Shown piece after piece: positions 10,123 to 19,579 of a stretch of 64,000 bases of DNA (position 1 is its first letter; each line of letters starts with the position of its first letter). Where the stretch lies: the NCBI RefSeq assembly GCF_009870755.1, contig NZ_WLZU01000002.1, forward strand, positions 56,723 through 120,722. Reading direction: 5' to 3'. Below the pieces are notes generated by a model. That model was not told the origin of the DNA. It did no database searches and saw only the letters and a list, made by a program, of their open reading frames with translations. Made by a program: the position numbers and the translations under genes. Origin of the DNA: Streptococcus halichoeri. GTDB lineage: Bacteria; Bacillota; Bacilli; Lactobacillales; Streptococcaceae.

Positions 10123-10764
10123 ATGTTGATTGTACTAGCTGGAACCATTGGAGCCGGTAAAAGCTCCCTTGCAGCTGCTCTAGGAGACCATCTGGGCACA
10201 GAGGTCTTTTATGAAGCAGTTGATAATAATCCTGTTTTAGATCTTTATTACCAAGATCCCCAAAAATATGCTTTCTTGTTACAAATTTATTTTTTAAACA
10301 AACGTTTCAAATCGATTAAAGAGGCCTATGTCGCTGATAATAATGTCTTAGACCGCTCAATCTTTGAAGATGAACTTTTCTTAACATTGAATTACAAGAA
10401 CGGCAATGTCACTGAAACCGAACTGCACATCTACCAAGAGCTACTAGCCAATATGCTAGAAGAACTAGAAGGCATGCCCAAAAAGCGGCCCGATCTCTTG
10501 GTTTATATTGATGTGTCTTTTGATACCATGCTAGAGCGCATCCAAAAACGCGGTCGCTCTTTTGAGCAAGTCGCTGACAATCCTAATTTACTGGATTATT
10601 ATCGTCAAGTGCACGGCGAATACCCGCAGTGGTTTGACCATTACGCGATTTCGCCTAAAATGCGCATTGATGGCGATGCCTTTGACTTTGTCCAAAGACC
10701 AGAAGATTTAACCACTGTCTTAGCCATGATTGATCAAAAATTAGCAGAGCTAGACTTGCGCTAG
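10123..10764 (+). CDS. Deoxyadenosine/deoxyguanosine-type deoxynucleoside kinase
   Basis: A 213-residue kinase of the dNK/dGK-dCK family, which phosphorylates salvaged deoxynucleosides in the cytoplasm. The P-loop GTIGAGKSS lies at residues 7-15, the DRSIFED (DRS) motif near residue 81, and a basic lid (ERIQKRGRSFE) further on. I chose the ATG at 10123 because AAGGAG sits 5 nt upstream; an in-frame ATG at 10078 would overlap the end of dus and lacks a ribosome site. Which deoxynucleoside is preferred cannot be read from the sequence. Last gene of the hslO operon. Confidence 0.9.
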   Translation: MLIVLAGTIGAGKSSLAAALGDHLGTEVFYEAVDNNPVLDLYYQDPQKYAFLLQIYFLNKRFKSIKEAYVADNNVLDRSIFEDELFLTLNYKNGNVTETELHIYQELLANMLEELEGMPKKRPDLLVYIDVSFDTMLERIQKRGRSFEQVADNPNLLDYYRQVHGEYPQWFDHYAISPKMRIDGDAFDFVQRPEDLTTVLAMIDQKLAELDLR

Positions 10765-11158
10765 CCTAAGCGACCAAGTCAGGTCAATTAGATTCGTTCT
10801 GATTAGTTCAGATTAGATTAGCTCTAATCAGATTAGCACAGCTCACCTCAAACCCTGACTCAGCTTGCCCGTAACAAGTTAGTTAGGGCCAGTCAGCTTA
10901 TTATCTGTTTTTTCATAAAACAGCATAAGGGTAAAACACTTAGCCATACTGATCAGTCAGCACAGCTAAGTGTTTTTTGTTTTACTCGCCTAAAAGAGAG
11001 CACTTGCAAAGCGTTAGTTTTAAGTAAAAAGGGAACAAAGGGGATTTGCGGCCCAAACACACAAACCCTAACCACATCCGCTCAGAAAACCTACTGGGCT
11101 TGTTCTTAGAAGCTTACCTGCCGCTCTAACCCCTTTTTTTGAGAACAAGTAAAGGCAT
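10765..11158. other. Intergenic region with GATTAG-rich stretch and terminator
   Basis: No gene is seen. Bases 10790-10845 repeat GATTAG/CTAATC several times and can fold on themselves. A strong hairpin follows at 10933-10976. The genes on the two sides converge. Confidence 0.6.
10933..10979 (+). terminator. Terminator of the hslO-dus-kinase operon
   Basis: AAAACACTTAGC (10933-10944) pairs perfectly with GCTAAGTGTTTT (10965-10976), followed by more T. The A-rich left side lets it work in both directions. Confidence 0.85.
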
Positions 11159-11554
11159 TTAAAAGGGGAGCTCAGCTTCTTCTACTTCTAGGTCTGCTAA
11201 GTCAGGATTGAAGTGATTTGCACGCATAGCCCGTTGGGCCTTACTTTCTAAGAGTTGAAAGGACTGGCCTAAAACCTCAGTGAAATAGACCGTCTGGCCG
11301 TCTTTGTCATATTTGCGTGTGCGCAGCTCTCCTTCTACCGATAATAAACTGCCCTTATTACCGTAGGAAACCAGGTTTTCCGCTAGCTTTCCCCATAAGA
11401 CCAGATTAATAAAATCAACCTGTCTGTCACCATCAGCATTGCGATAACGACGATTAACAGCCAGTGATAAACGGCAGACTGCTTTGCCATTTGGGGTTCT
11501 GATTAATTCTGGAGTGGCGACTGCCCTTCCTATTAGTATGACACGATTATACAT
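11159..11554 (-). CDS. ssbB: Competence-type single-stranded DNA-binding protein (SsbB-like)
   Basis: A 131-residue SSB with an OB-fold (about residues 1-105: MYNRVILIGRAVATPEL, WGKLAENLVSYGNKGS). The short tail ends EAELPF, a variant of the usual DDDIPF protein-docking tip. The shortness compared with the essential SSB (about 165) and the SigX-type box TTCGAATA 20 nt upstream of the ATG mark it as the competence paralogue that coats incoming DNA. AGGAGG precedes the start. An upstream hairpin (11614-11656) separates it from ytpR, so it is probably transcribed alone during competence. Confidence 0.9.
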   Translation of the reverse strand: MYNRVILIGRAVATPELIRTPNGKAVCRLSLAVNRRYRNADGDRQVDFINLVLWGKLAENLVSYGNKGSLLSVEGELRTRKYDKDGQTVYFTEVLGQSFQLLESKAQRAMRANHFNPDLADLEVEEAELPF

Positions 11555-11573
11555 ATTTTTCCTCCTAACTGAC

Positions 11574-11585
11574 TATTCGAAAAAA
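11574..11585 (-). promoter_or_regulatory. SigX (ComX) competence box upstream of ssb
   Basis: The minus strand reads TTTTTTCGAATA, the core TTCGAATA being 11574-11581, one base from the canonical CIN box TACGAATA. The same 12-mer occurs before comYA and before the FemABX-like gene at 54 kb. Confidence 0.8.
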
Positions 11586-11613
11586 CAGTCGCTAAAAGGA
11601 GAAGAAATAACAA

Positions 11614-11656
11614 AAAAGCCAAAAAGCAAGGCTAACTGTCCAAACTTTTGGCTTTT
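11614..11656. terminator. Terminator between ytpR and ssb
   Basis: AAAAGCC plus an A-run pairs with CTTTTGGCTTTT (11645-11656); on the minus strand it is followed by a T-run. It ends the ytpR transcript just ahead of the competence box. The neighbouring 11690-11750 is low-complexity CTGACTGAC/CTGGCTGG sequence. Confidence 0.7.
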
Positions 11657-11749
11657 CATGGGATTATTAAATGCCTTATCTTTCCTACTAAGAGGGCCGG
11701 GCCTGACTGACTTACTGGCTGGCTGATTGCCTGACTAACTGGTTGCTTT

Positions 11750-12376
11750 TTAGGCCTGCCAATGTTTGCTGGCCGCAAAAGCTTGCCCAACTGGCGCATC
11801 AGCAGCCAACTCAATAATGCCCCGTTTTTGTGGAGCATTTGGCAAAGCTAACTCCCTAGGGGAGCACATCATGCCATAGCTAGCAACGCCGCGTAATTGC
11901 CCTTGGAAAATAAGTGCTCCACTTGGCATCATAGCCCCAGGTAGAGCAACGATGGTTTTAAGACCTACAGCCGCATTAGGGGCGCCAGCAACAATTTGAA
12001 TAACGCGGTCTTGGGCCACTTGCACTTGACAGATATTCAGGTGATCGCTATCTGGATGGGCAACCATTTCCTTAATCTCCCCGACCACAAAAACCGGATA
12101 AACAGGGACTTCTAAACGCTCACGAAAACCTGCTTCATCTAGCAGGGCATTTAAGTGAGTAATATCAGCGGCACTTGGAAAAACTTGTCCTTGGCCTTCT
12201 AGCGCGATTTTCTGGCTCGCCTCAAAAATATTCCAAGCCACTGTCCGTCCGTCTTCCAAAGCATAGACACGGGCAAAGTCGCCTTTACGTTCAACGGCTC
12301 GTTTGATGTCCTTTTTGTCCTCTAAAAGGACCATTAAGACATCGCCAACTTGTGCTTTATTATATGCAAAAATCAT
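11750..12376 (-). CDS. ytpR: YtpR-like tRNA-binding domain protein
   Basis: A 208-residue protein with an N-terminal DUF4479-type region and a C-terminal EMAP/PheT-type tRNA-binding OB fold (about 95-200: VGEIKEMVAHPDSDHLNICQ, IVAGAPNAAVGLKTIVALPG, GMMCSPREL). It resembles a stand-alone copy of the first domain of the PheRS beta subunit. The cellular role is not established; binding of tRNA or tRNA-like RNA is inferred from the fold. The ATG overlaps the stop of the thioredoxin-like gene (ATGA), and the same trio is recalled from other streptococci and bacilli. Confidence 0.9.
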   Translation of the reverse strand: MIFAYNKAQVGDVLMVLLEDKKDIKRAVERKGDFARVYALEDGRTVAWNIFEASQKIALEGQGQVFPSAADITHLNALLDEAGFRERLEVPVYPVFVVGEIKEMVAHPDSDHLNICQVQVAQDRVIQIVAGAPNAAVGLKTIVALPGAMMPSGALIFQGQLRGVASYGMMCSPRELALPNAPQKRGIIELAADAPVGQAFAASKHWQA

Positions 12377-12711
12377 TTTTCTTCCTTCATCTCTTCGTTA
12401 AATTGGGCTAAAAAAGCCGATACTTCTGCCTTGGTCTTGCGTTTTTTATTCACCAAGCGCCCAAGCTCTCGGCCATCTGCAATGACCACAAAGCTAGGAA
12501 TGCCATAGATGTCCCATTTTTTGGCTAAGTCAAGAAAGCTATCTCGGTTAACCTCTACAAAGTTTAGATTGGGATGGTCTTGTTCAATAGCTGGCATCAA
12601 AGGAGCGATAAACTGACAGTCCGGACACCAATCAGCCGTGAAAAAAAGCACGCATTTGCTCCCACTGTCAATGATTTGGGCTAATGCTTCATAAGAGGCT
12701 GGTACTTGCAT
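12373..12711 (-). CDS. Thioredoxin-family protein (YtpP-like)
   Basis: A 112-residue thioredoxin fold with the redox motif W28-C-P-D-C32 and the cis-proline region GIPSFVV. The CPDC centre differs from CGPC of true thioredoxin, so it may be a specialised disulfide reductase of the YtpP type. There is no signal peptide, so it is cytoplasmic. It overlaps the DUF4651 gene upstream by 31 nt and ytpR downstream by 4 nt, which implies translational coupling. Confidence 0.9.
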   Translation of the reverse strand: MQVPASYEALAQIIDSGSKCVLFFTADWCPDCQFIAPLMPAIEQDHPNLNFVEVNRDSFLDLAKKWDIYGIPSFVVIADGRELGRLVNKKRKTKAEVSAFLAQFNEEMKEEK

Positions 12712-12992
12712 TCTTCCTTCTCCTGTTCTGTTATCTGACCGTGGTCATAGCTAAATAAAAAAACACGCTGATCAGCCAGCACGACACCACCTGTCAAGTG
12801 CGTCAAGCTAGCGGAAAAGTCATTGATATAAAGAACAGCCACTGGCCCTCTAGAGGCAAAGTAAGCCCGAATTTGCGCCTTGACTTGCGCCAGGTGCCTT
12901 TCTTGCCATTCTTGTTTGAGCCTGAGTCCTGCCGCCAAAAGCATCCCCACCGACAGTGCCAGCGCCCATTGTTTTCCCTTTGCTTTGTTCAT
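12681..12992 (-). CDS. DUF4651 small membrane-anchored protein
   Basis: A 103-residue protein with an N-terminal hydrophobic segment (about 8-23, QWALALSVGMLLAAGL) that should anchor it in the membrane. It has a basic linker and a small extracellular domain with the GPVAVLYIND and GGVVLADQRVFLFSYDHGQI stretches. I recall this as the DUF4651 family, conserved in streptococci directly before a thioredoxin-like gene. Function is unknown; the overlap with the redox gene suggests a related task. First gene of the DUF4651-trx-ytpR operon. Confidence 0.75.
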   Translation of the reverse strand: MNKAKGKQWALALSVGMLLAAGLRLKQEWQERHLAQVKAQIRAYFASRGPVAVLYINDFSASLTHLTGGVVLADQRVFLFSYDHGQITEQEKEECKYQPLMKH

Positions 12993-13144
12993 ACAGTCTA
13001 TTTTATCATAAAGCTTGCCCTTTTTACCAGTAGCTAGGTGGCGAAAATCAGCCTAAGCCCCTTTTTTTAGGAAAAATCGCTGCGCAAAGAGCCAGCCAAT
13101 TCTTTAGACTTTGTCCTCCTTTAGCTTCATTTTCCAGCAGAACG

Positions 13145-13153
13145 TGGTAAAAT
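13145..13153 (+). promoter_or_regulatory. Candidate pepA promoter
   Basis: TGGTAAAAT at 13145-13153 is an extended -10; GAGG near 13195 serves as the ribosome site of pepA. Confidence 0.45.
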
Positions 13154-13205
13154 AAAAGAAATATGAAAAAAAGGCTTGGCCGATTGAGTAGAAAAGAGGT
13201 AAACA

Positions 13206-14273
13206 ATGTCAACATTATTTGAAAAAATCAAAGAAGTTACGGAATTAGACGGGATTGCCGGCTATGAGCACCAGGTCCGCCATTTTCTTCGCCAAAAAAT
13301 GACGCCACTGGTTGATCGCGTGGAAACAGATGGCCTGGGCGGGATTTTTGGAATTAAGGAAAGTCAAGCAGTCGATGCTCCCAAGATTTTAGTGGCTGCT
13401 CATATGGATGAAGTCGGCTTTATGGTCACTGAGATAAAAGCTAATGGCAGCCTGAGTGTGGTTGGTATTGGCGGCTGGAATTCCCTCGTTGTGAGCTCAC
13501 AGCGCTTCACACTCTATACACGCCAAGGCAAAGCAATTCCAGTCGTTTCTGGTTCTGTTCCGCCTCACTTTCTGCGTGGTGCAGCTGCCAGCCAAACGCT
13601 CCCTGCTGTTTCAGATATTATTTTTGATGCTGGCTTTAGCGACAAGGCCGAAGCCGAAAGCTTTGGCCTAGCTCCGGGTGATATTATTGTTCCACAAGCT
13701 GAGACGATTTTAACTGCCAATCAAAAGAACGTCATTTCAAAAGCCTGGGACAATCGTTATGGTGTGCTCATGGTCACTGAACTCCTAGAGGCTCTCAAGG
13801 ACCAGGCCCTTAATAACCATTTGATTGCCGGCGCCAATGTCCAAGAAGAAGTTGGCCTACGAGGAGCCCATGTCTCTACGCACCAATTTGATCCGGAGTT
13901 GTTCTTTGCCGTTGATTGTTCGCCAGCTGGTGATATTTATGGTGACCAAGGAACAATTGGTGAGGGCACCTTGATTCGCTTCTACGATCCAGGCCACGTC
14001 ATGCTCAAGGACATGCGCGATTTCCTTTTGACCACAGCTGAAGAAGCAGGCATCACCTACCAATATTATTGTGGTAAAGGAGGCACCGATGCCGGCGCAG
14101 CCCACCTCCAAAATAATGGCGTCCCATCAACCACCATTGGTGTTTGTGCCCGTTATATCCACTCCCACCAAACACTCTATGCTCTTGATGATTTTATCCA
14201 GGCCCAGGCTTTCTTACAAGCTATCGTTAAAAAATTAGACCGCACAACCGTCAATACCATCAAAGGTTACTAG
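13206..14273 (+). CDS. pepA: Glutamyl aminopeptidase PepA (M42 family)
   Basis: A cytoplasmic metallo-aminopeptidase that removes N-terminal Glu/Asp from peptides. The 355-residue protein carries the M42 metal-site motifs in order: AAHMDEVGF (about 65), KAWDNRYG (about 180), catalytic QEEVGLRGA (about 214), VDCSPAGD (about 237) and GGTDAGAAH (about 295). The length fits the family (350-360). GAGG lies upstream of the ATG. proC follows after 11 nt, so the two are cotranscribed, linking peptide breakdown and proline synthesis. Confidence 0.95.
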   Translation: MSTLFEKIKEVTELDGIAGYEHQVRHFLRQKMTPLVDRVETDGLGGIFGIKESQAVDAPKILVAAHMDEVGFMVTEIKANGSLSVVGIGGWNSLVVSSQRFTLYTRQGKAIPVVSGSVPPHFLRGAAASQTLPAVSDIIFDAGFSDKAEAESFGLAPGDIIVPQAETILTANQKNVISKAWDNRYGVLMVTELLEALKDQALNNHLIAGANVQEEVGLRGAHVSTHQFDPELFFAVDCSPAGDIYGDQGTIGEGTLIRFYDPGHVMLKDMRDFLLTTAEEAGITYQYYCGKGGTDAGAAHLQNNGVPSTTIGVCARYIHSHQTLYALDDFIQAQAFLQAIVKKLDRTTVNTIKGY

Positions 14274-14284
14274 GAGGTCAAAGC

Positions 14285-15085
14285 ATGAAGATTGGCTTTA
14301 TCGGAGCCGGTAAAATGGCTAGCGCTATTATCCAGAGTCTGCAAGAACATCAGCCTGTGCACCAGCTGATCATCTCAGGTTCCTCGCTTCAACGCTCAAA
14401 AGACATTAGCCAGGCATTAGGTGTTGCCTACGCCAATTCACACCAGGCATTACTCGATGACGTAGATATTGTCTTTTTGGGCATTAAGCCGCAGCAATTT
14501 CAAGAAGTCCTAGCGCCTTTGGAGTTTAAACAAGCGGTGGTTTCAATGGCTGCTGGTGTAACACTAAAACAACTCGAAAGCCTCATTGCCAAAAAACTTC
14601 CCCTCATCCGGATTATGCCCAACATGAATGCTACAATCGGCCTTAGCACCACCGCCATCACCGAAAACGCACAAGTCCAAGCAGACTTACTAGCGCAGGT
14701 GACAGAGCTTGTGAATGCCTTTGGCACTGCTCATGTGATTGCTGAGGAACAGTTTGACACCTTTACTGCCCTTGCTGGCTCTAGCCCAGCTTATATCTAT
14801 TATTTTGCAGAAGCCATGGCCAAAGCTGGACTCAAGCATGGCATGCCAAAACTAAAAGCCCAAAAGATTGTAGCCGAGACGATGCTAGCATCAGCCCAAC
14901 AACTCTTAACAACCAATCAACATCCTGGCCAATTGATTGATGACATTTGTAGCCCCGGTGGGGCAACGATCACAGGTCTCATGGAGCTTGAACGTACGGG
15001 CTTTGCACATTCGGTTAGCGCAGCTATTGATGGCACCATCAACAAGGCAAAACAGGCAGCTGGTAACCGACCAATCAAAGACTGA
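14285..15085 (+). CDS. proC: Pyrroline-5-carboxylate reductase
   Basis: Reduces pyrroline-5-carboxylate to proline with NAD(P)H, the last step of proline synthesis. The 266-residue protein has the Rossmann motif GAGKMA at residues 7-12, VSMAAGVTL, RIMPNMNATIG, and the C-terminal dimer segment with SPGGATITGLMELE. AGGAGG precedes the ATG at 14285. It is the second gene after pepA, and the operon ends at the hairpin 15268-15290. Confidence 0.96.
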   Translation: MKIGFIGAGKMASAIIQSLQEHQPVHQLIISGSSLQRSKDISQALGVAYANSHQALLDDVDIVFLGIKPQQFQEVLAPLEFKQAVVSMAAGVTLKQLESLIAKKLPLIRIMPNMNATIGLSTTAITENAQVQADLLAQVTELVNAFGTAHVIAEEQFDTFTALAGSSPAYIYYFAEAMAKAGLKHGMPKLKAQKIVAETMLASAQQLLTTNQHPGQLIDDICSPGGATITGLMELERTGFAHSVSAAIDGTINKAKQAAGNRPIKD

Positions 15086-15267
15086 GCAACTCGATTTGCC
15101 AAAAAACGCGAGAGAATGGGCGGGATTTATTAGACTCTTAAGCTAACTGACAAGCCCTTGTGCAGGCTTACTTGTGCTAATACCTCTCATTTTTGAGGGC
15201 TTAGGCTAACGTGCAGTGGCTCTAACATTTCACACCTTTGTCCTGGTAACAGGGTTTTGTAAAAAAA

Positions 15268-15290
15268 CTGGGAGAATTCCCAGCTTTTTT
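15268..15290 (+). terminator. Terminator of pepA-proC (bidirectional)
   Basis: CTGGGA (15268-15273) and TCCCAG (15278-15283) flank a GAAT loop, with an A-run upstream and six T downstream, so it can also serve the convergent protease gene. Confidence 0.8.
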
Positions 15291-15489
15291 GTTTGCTTTT
15301 ATTTTTTCTTTACCAGACTTGGCTGAAATACCCCTTCAATAGCAGTTCTGTTCCACTATGGGGCGCAGGGCCTCTTTAGATTTTTTTACTAGCTAGCTTC
15401 ACTTCTGTCTTTTTGCTGTTAGTGAAAGTTAGTCAAAAAAGCATTGAACCTGCTGGGCTTACTGCGCACATCATAGCTGTTCTTGCTTG

Positions 15490-16152
15490 TTATTGTAGCT
15501 GTGGTAAAAAGAGCATGAAGAGCACTGAAATACCATTATTCAAAAAATGAAGCAAGATACTGTAATGAAGTTTTTCTGTTTTATAATAAATAAATCCTAA
15601 AACGAGGCCCATTCCGCCATAGACAATCCAACTGCCAAGACTAGTCAGGTCCGTTGTCATATGAAGCAGGCCAAAAGCCAAACTGCTAAAGAAAAGGCCC
15701 CAGATTGATTTTGGACCAAAGAGTTTGCCAAATAGTAGGCCTCTAAAGATCGTTTCTTCAACAATGGGTGCCACCACTACAGCCAAAGCAATAAGCAGCA
15801 GCGGCGGTAAGCCTGCCTGCTCAAGCGCCATTTGGTTGGCCGTATTAGCCTGGCTGCCTTTTTCCAACACAAGCACCAAACCACCTAGCATCTTAATCAC
15901 AGTGAGGGCTACAAAACCAAACCCAAGCCACAAAATAGTGACATCTACAGCATCGCTTTTGAGCGTTTTGAAGAAACCAAAACGATAGGCAAGATAGGCT
16001 GTTGCAGCAGCAACGCTCAATAAAAGTAAAGCAATGAGCTCAGTCTGCCAAAAGGGTTGGTCCTTTCTTACCAACAATAAAGGAGCCTGCTCGGCCATCA
16101 AAATAGCAAGAGCTAACAACAACCATTTGATCTTTGTAAAGACTGTTTTCAT
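15490..16152 (-). CDS. CPBP-family intramembrane metalloprotease
   Basis: A 220-residue polytopic membrane protein of the CAAX-processing/bacteriocin-immunity (CPBP, Abi) family. The conserved motifs are present: VEETIFRGLLFG (motif 1, EExxxR, about residue 133), FGLLHM (motif 2 His) and LLHFLNNGIS (motif 3 His). I start at the ATG at 16152, which has GGAG 4 nt upstream; an in-frame start at 16194 has no ribosome site. Family members process small peptides or give self-immunity to bacteriocins; pneumococcal ComM, recalled as the CbpD immunity protein, belongs here. No SigX box is seen upstream, so a competence link is not supported. Confidence 0.85.
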   Translation of the reverse strand: MKTVFTKIKWLLLALAILMAEQAPLLLVRKDQPFWQTELIALLLLSVAAATAYLAYRFGFFKTLKSDAVDVTILWLGFGFVALTVIKMLGGLVLVLEKGSQANTANQMALEQAGLPPLLLIALAVVVAPIVEETIFRGLLFGKLFGPKSIWGLFFSSLAFGLLHMTTDLTSLGSWIVYGGMGLVLGFIYYKTEKLHYSILLHFLNNGISVLFMLFLPQLQ

Positions 16153-16748
16153 AATTCTCCTATCTCTCTCTTTCCAAAAGTCACTTGATAGCAATAAAAG
16201 TTAACAAGCTTAAGTATAAATCAAAAATCAGAAAGAATCTAATATTAACTCCCTTGAACCAAAGGACAACTCAAATGAAACACCTGCTACATAGGACCAA
16301 GTAACCTACTAAGGTCAAGTGCTGATGAGATGTAGGAGAATGTTATTGTGCTTACCAAGCTGCTTCATATATAGATCATACAAGACCTGCTTACAAGGGG
16401 GACGAGGAAAACCAAACTATTTCTTAGCCTGGCGCCTTAGAGACTGACCTGCTAAAAAGCCGTTCCTTGGAGACTGCTGCTACTTGCAAATGGGAAAAAT
16501 GACCTATTTTAAAAAATGCTTACTATAGGCTGTTATTTAGCATTTTTAAAAACGAATGATTCTAGCTCGTTCAAAAGACAGTAAACTAAAGTCATTCGTT
16601 AAGTATAGTGAACAGATCCAACCAGATAAAAAAGGAGAAACTGAACTTTTCATACAAGCGTCCCTTGCCAAAGCCTTAAAAGGAAGTGCTTGAAATCTTG
16701 CGCGCTTTTCTTTTATTCAGAGACGTTCGATGCTGGCCTGTCTTATGA
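16153..16748. other. Intergenic region between ackA and the CPBP protease gene
   Basis: About 600 bp. I see no credible gene, only the protease promoter region next to 16152 and weak inverted repeats (for example around 16500-16600). A clear ackA terminator is not obvious. Confidence 0.5.
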
Positions 16749-17939
16749 CTATTTTTTTAAGCGCTCAACATCACGTGCAATGCAAAGCTCCTCGTCGGTA
16801 GGAATAACAAATACTTTGACTTTGGCATCAGCAGTTGAAATATCACCAGAGACACCAAAGACATTTTTTGCTGGATCAAGCTCAAGACCAAAGCAAGTTA
16901 GGTCTTTAATGACAGCTTCACGGAAGGTATCTGAGTTTTCACCAACTCCCGCAGTAAACACAATGGCATCCACACCATTTAATACTGCTATATATTGACC
17001 AATATATTTTTTAACGCGATCAACATACATGTCAAAAGCTAATTTGGCGTGTTCATCGCCTGCTTCCCAGGCACTAATAATATCACGCATATCACTAGAA
17101 GTACCAGAAATACCCAGTAAGCCAGACTCACGATTAAAAACATTGCGGAGTTTTTCGGCATCTGCCAACTCTGGCTCGCGATCAATTAAGAAAGGAATGA
17201 TAGCTGGATCTAAGTCACCAGAGCGGGTCCCCATCATAATCCCACCTAGCGGTGTCAAACCCATAGAAGTGTCAACTGACTTTCCACCTTTGACAGCGGT
17301 AATAGAGGCACCATTACCAATATGACAGGTGATAATTTTAGTATCTTCAAGTGGACGACCCAGTAATTTGGCTGCTTCTTGGGCTACATATTGATGGCTG
17401 GTCCCATGTGCACCATACTTACGAACCTGATAGTCTTCATAATAACGATTAGCAATAGGATAGCGATAGGCAACAGCTGGCATTGAGGTATGGAAGGCTG
17501 TGTCAAAAACGGCTACATTCGTTACCTTTGGTAATACTTCTTGAAATGCGCGCATAGCGGCAACATGAGCAGGGTTATGAAGCGGTGCTAAGGCACTTAA
17601 TTCTTCAATTAATTGAATTTCTTTTTCGCCAATGACTGTTGATTCTTTGAAAATCTCACCACCAGCAACGACACGGTGACCTACTCCTGTAATCTCAGAA
17701 TAATCATCTATAATATGCAAACGCAATAAGTCTTCTAAAAGAATCTTAACAGCCACTGTATGATTAGGAATATCAGTCACTTCTTGTTCGCTTTTACCTT
17801 GAAATTTTACGGTAGAAATTCCATTGTCAATACCGATACGTTCGATCAGCCCCTTAGCAACTACCTCTTCTTCTGGCATATTGTACAATTGCCATTTAAG
17901 ACTGGAACTTCCTGCATTGATTGATATTGTTTTTGACAT
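16749..17939 (-). CDS. ackA: Acetate kinase
   Basis: Interconverts acetyl phosphate plus ADP and acetate plus ATP, the ATP-yielding step of mixed-acid fermentation. The 396-residue protein opens with [17 protein letters not shown] and has the ASKHA signatures [33 protein letters not shown] and FTAGVGENS. The length is as expected. It lies 56 nt downstream of the methyltransferase gene at the end of the competence region, the usual streptococcal arrangement. Confidence 0.97.
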   Translation of the reverse strand: MSKTISINAGSSSLKWQLYNMPEEEVVAKGLIERIGIDNGISTVKFQGKSEQEVTDIPNHTVAVKILLEDLLRLHIIDDYSEITGVGHRVVAGGEIFKESTVIGEKEIQLIEELSALAPLHNPAHVAAMRAFQEVLPKVTNVAVFDTAFHTSMPAVAYRYPIANRYYEDYQVRKYGAHGTSHQYVAQEAAKLLGRPLEDTKIITCHIGNGASITAVKGGKSVDTSMGLTPLGGIMMGTRSGDLDPAIIPFLIDREPELADAEKLRNVFNRESGLLGISGTSSDMRDIISAWEAGDEHAKLAFDMYVDRVKKYIGQYIAVLNGVDAIVFTAGVGENSDTFREAVIKDLTCFGLELDPAKNVFGVSGDISTADAKVKVFVIPTDEELCIARDVERLKK

Positions 17940-17995
17940 TTTTGCTCTCTCCTGTAATCGTTTTCTATAATGCGCTACTATTATAACAAAAAATT

Positions 17996-18952
17996 TTATT
18001 TGGTTACACTATCCGCTTGCCATTTTTTAAATTTTGTCATAAAATCCCGTATGTTTTCCGGGCTTGAGAGGTCATTTATCGGGTAAACAAAGGTCTGTCC
18101 TGTAACAAAACGACTTTTCTGTAGTATAATAATCGCTTTTTGCATTGCCTTATCACCAAAGATATTTGCTGGCAAGGTAATCAAGGCTCTGATTTCAGCA
18201 TCATTTTTTAACCATTTTTTGAGGAGCGGACTCTGAGGACTGGTCAGTAAATCTGCTGGAACTAGGAAAATAGCAAAGCCATCAGCTTTTAGATATTTTA
18301 ATGATTGCTCCATCAGCAAGTGATGCGCATAGGTATGTTCATCTGGACTTGCCACCTGATACCTTTTAGCAATTTGGTCATTAGGATAATAACCAATTGG
18401 CAAATCGCTAATAATAACATCACTTTCTTTAAGGATTTGCGGACGAACAGCATCCTCTTGAACAAAGTCTACTGGGCAAGCCATCACTTCTGCAATACTA
18501 GCTGCCAGATCAATTAACAAATCATCTAGTTCAATCCCCAAATAGGTAATAGCTTTGGTAGATTGCTGCAGAATTGTAAAAGCTAGGTTGCCTGTCCCAC
18601 TGCCGATTTCTAGCAAATCCACCTGCGGAGCTACTGCTAATTGGTCAATCAAAAAGGTCATTAAAAAGCCAATGCTATCCGGTGTAAACTGGTGATTCAT
18701 CTGCAGCTGCTCTGTTTGATTAGCTTTTATAAATAGGAATTGGAAAACACGTCGCCATTCTTTGGCTGTTAAGTGGAGAGCATGCAACTGCTTGTTATTT
18801 GCTGCAACTGCTTCAGGTGCGCCCTCAGCCCCTAAATAATAAGCATTTTGCTCAATTAAAGCATCGTAAATATGTGTTTTAAGCTCATTTTCAAGGCGCT
18901 GGCAATTGTCTAATAAAAGCTCATAAGCTTGTTCGATTTTTTCAAAATTCAT
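17996..18952 (-). CDS. Class I SAM-dependent DNA-methyltransferase-like protein (YtxK type)
   Basis: A 318-residue protein with SAM motif [14 protein letters not shown], an acidic motif II ([12 protein letters not shown]), and SDLPIGYYP, which matches the catalytic N/DPPY position of N6-adenine methyltransferases with an altered sequence. The ATG at 18952 has AAGAG upstream; the frame continues 52 codons further up but that part has no plausible start or family likeness. It is always found between comGG/comYG and ackA in streptococci as I recall. No partner restriction enzyme or specificity subunit is present, so it is not a restriction system; its substrate is unknown. Confidence 0.85.
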   Translation of the reverse strand: MNFEKIEQAYELLLDNCQRLENELKTHIYDALIEQNAYYLGAEGAPEAVAANNKQLHALHLTAKEWRRVFQFLFIKANQTEQLQMNHQFTPDSIGFLMTFLIDQLAVAPQVDLLEIGSGTGNLAFTILQQSTKAITYLGIELDDLLIDLAASIAEVMACPVDFVQEDAVRPQILKESDVIISDLPIGYYPNDQIAKRYQVASPDEHTYAHHLLMEQSLKYLKADGFAIFLVPADLLTSPQSPLLKKWLKNDAEIRALITLPANIFGDKAMQKAIIILQKSRFVTGQTFVYPINDLSSPENIRDFMTKFKKWQADSVTK

Positions 18953-19183
18953 ACTCTTATAATAACAGAATCTCTTAGAAATATAAAGAATAGCTCCGCT
19001 GGGTGAGGGACGCCTTAGCAAGCAAACCCCATAACTAGGACCACTCCTTCTTGATCTCCTCATCTGGCAACAAAGAGGCGTGTTCTTCCTTTGGAAAGGC
19101 TCGCGCAAGCTATTTTCAAAGTGAGAATGACTAACAGCTTATAAGAGTCTAACTAACTGTTAGGGTGCTTTGCTGAGCTCTGC

Positions 19184-19579
19184 TTATTTTTTTCTGGGTG
19201 TATCTGGTGAAATTGGTCGCTTGCTTTTAGCGCCAGGTTGCAAGCTTTCTTGCTCTAAGGAACGCTCTTGCTCAGTCTTAACGAAATCAAAGCGATAGCT
19301 ATTCTTAGAATTTGTGGTAACTGTGACCTGGGTAGTGTCTGTGCTTGATTGGTAGTGGACCTGTCCAAGGTTGTACCAGATGGTTCCTGTTTTTGCCTGC
19401 AAATCGGATTTGCTAAGTTCAGCCATCAGAGCTGCTTGCGTGGCTTCAACCTGCCTAAGATGGGCGGTGCGCTGTAAGTGGAAATGATACAGATAAGCTT
19501 GAATCACAAGGACAAACAAGGAGGTCATTAAGAGGGCATAGAGTAAGATGCCTCCTTTAACGGTTTGTTTAAAAAGCAT
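19184..19579 (-). CDS. comYG: ComGG-like competence pseudopilus protein
   Basis: A 131-residue membrane-anchored protein with an N-terminal hydrophobic helix (GGILLYALLMTSLFVLVIQA) after a short basic stretch, the topology of the ComGG minor component. The start at 19579 has GGAGG with 9-10 nt spacing. It overlaps comYF by 11 nt and is the last gene of the comY operon. ComGG proteins diverge strongly, so identity rests mainly on size, topology and position. Confidence 0.8.
   Translation of the reverse strand: MLFKQTVKGGILLYALLMTSLFVLVIQAYLYHFHLQRTAHLRQVEATQAALMAELSKSDLQAKTGTIWYNLGQVHYQSSTDTTQVTVTTNSKNSYRFDFVKTEQERSLEQESLQPGAKSKRPISPDTPRKK

Noticed and set aside
11656..11838. 60-codon minus-strand frame overlapping ytpR
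   Set aside because: It is created by low-complexity CAGCCAGTCAG sequence, lacks a ribosome site and overlaps a real gene.
16153..16260. CPBP protease gene as a competence immunity gene like ComM
   Set aside because: No SigX-type box is visible upstream; family membership alone is not enough.
17996..18952. DNA-methyltransferase-like gene as part of a restriction or defence system
   Set aside because: No nuclease or specificity gene is nearby and the position between comYG and ackA is conserved in non-defence context.
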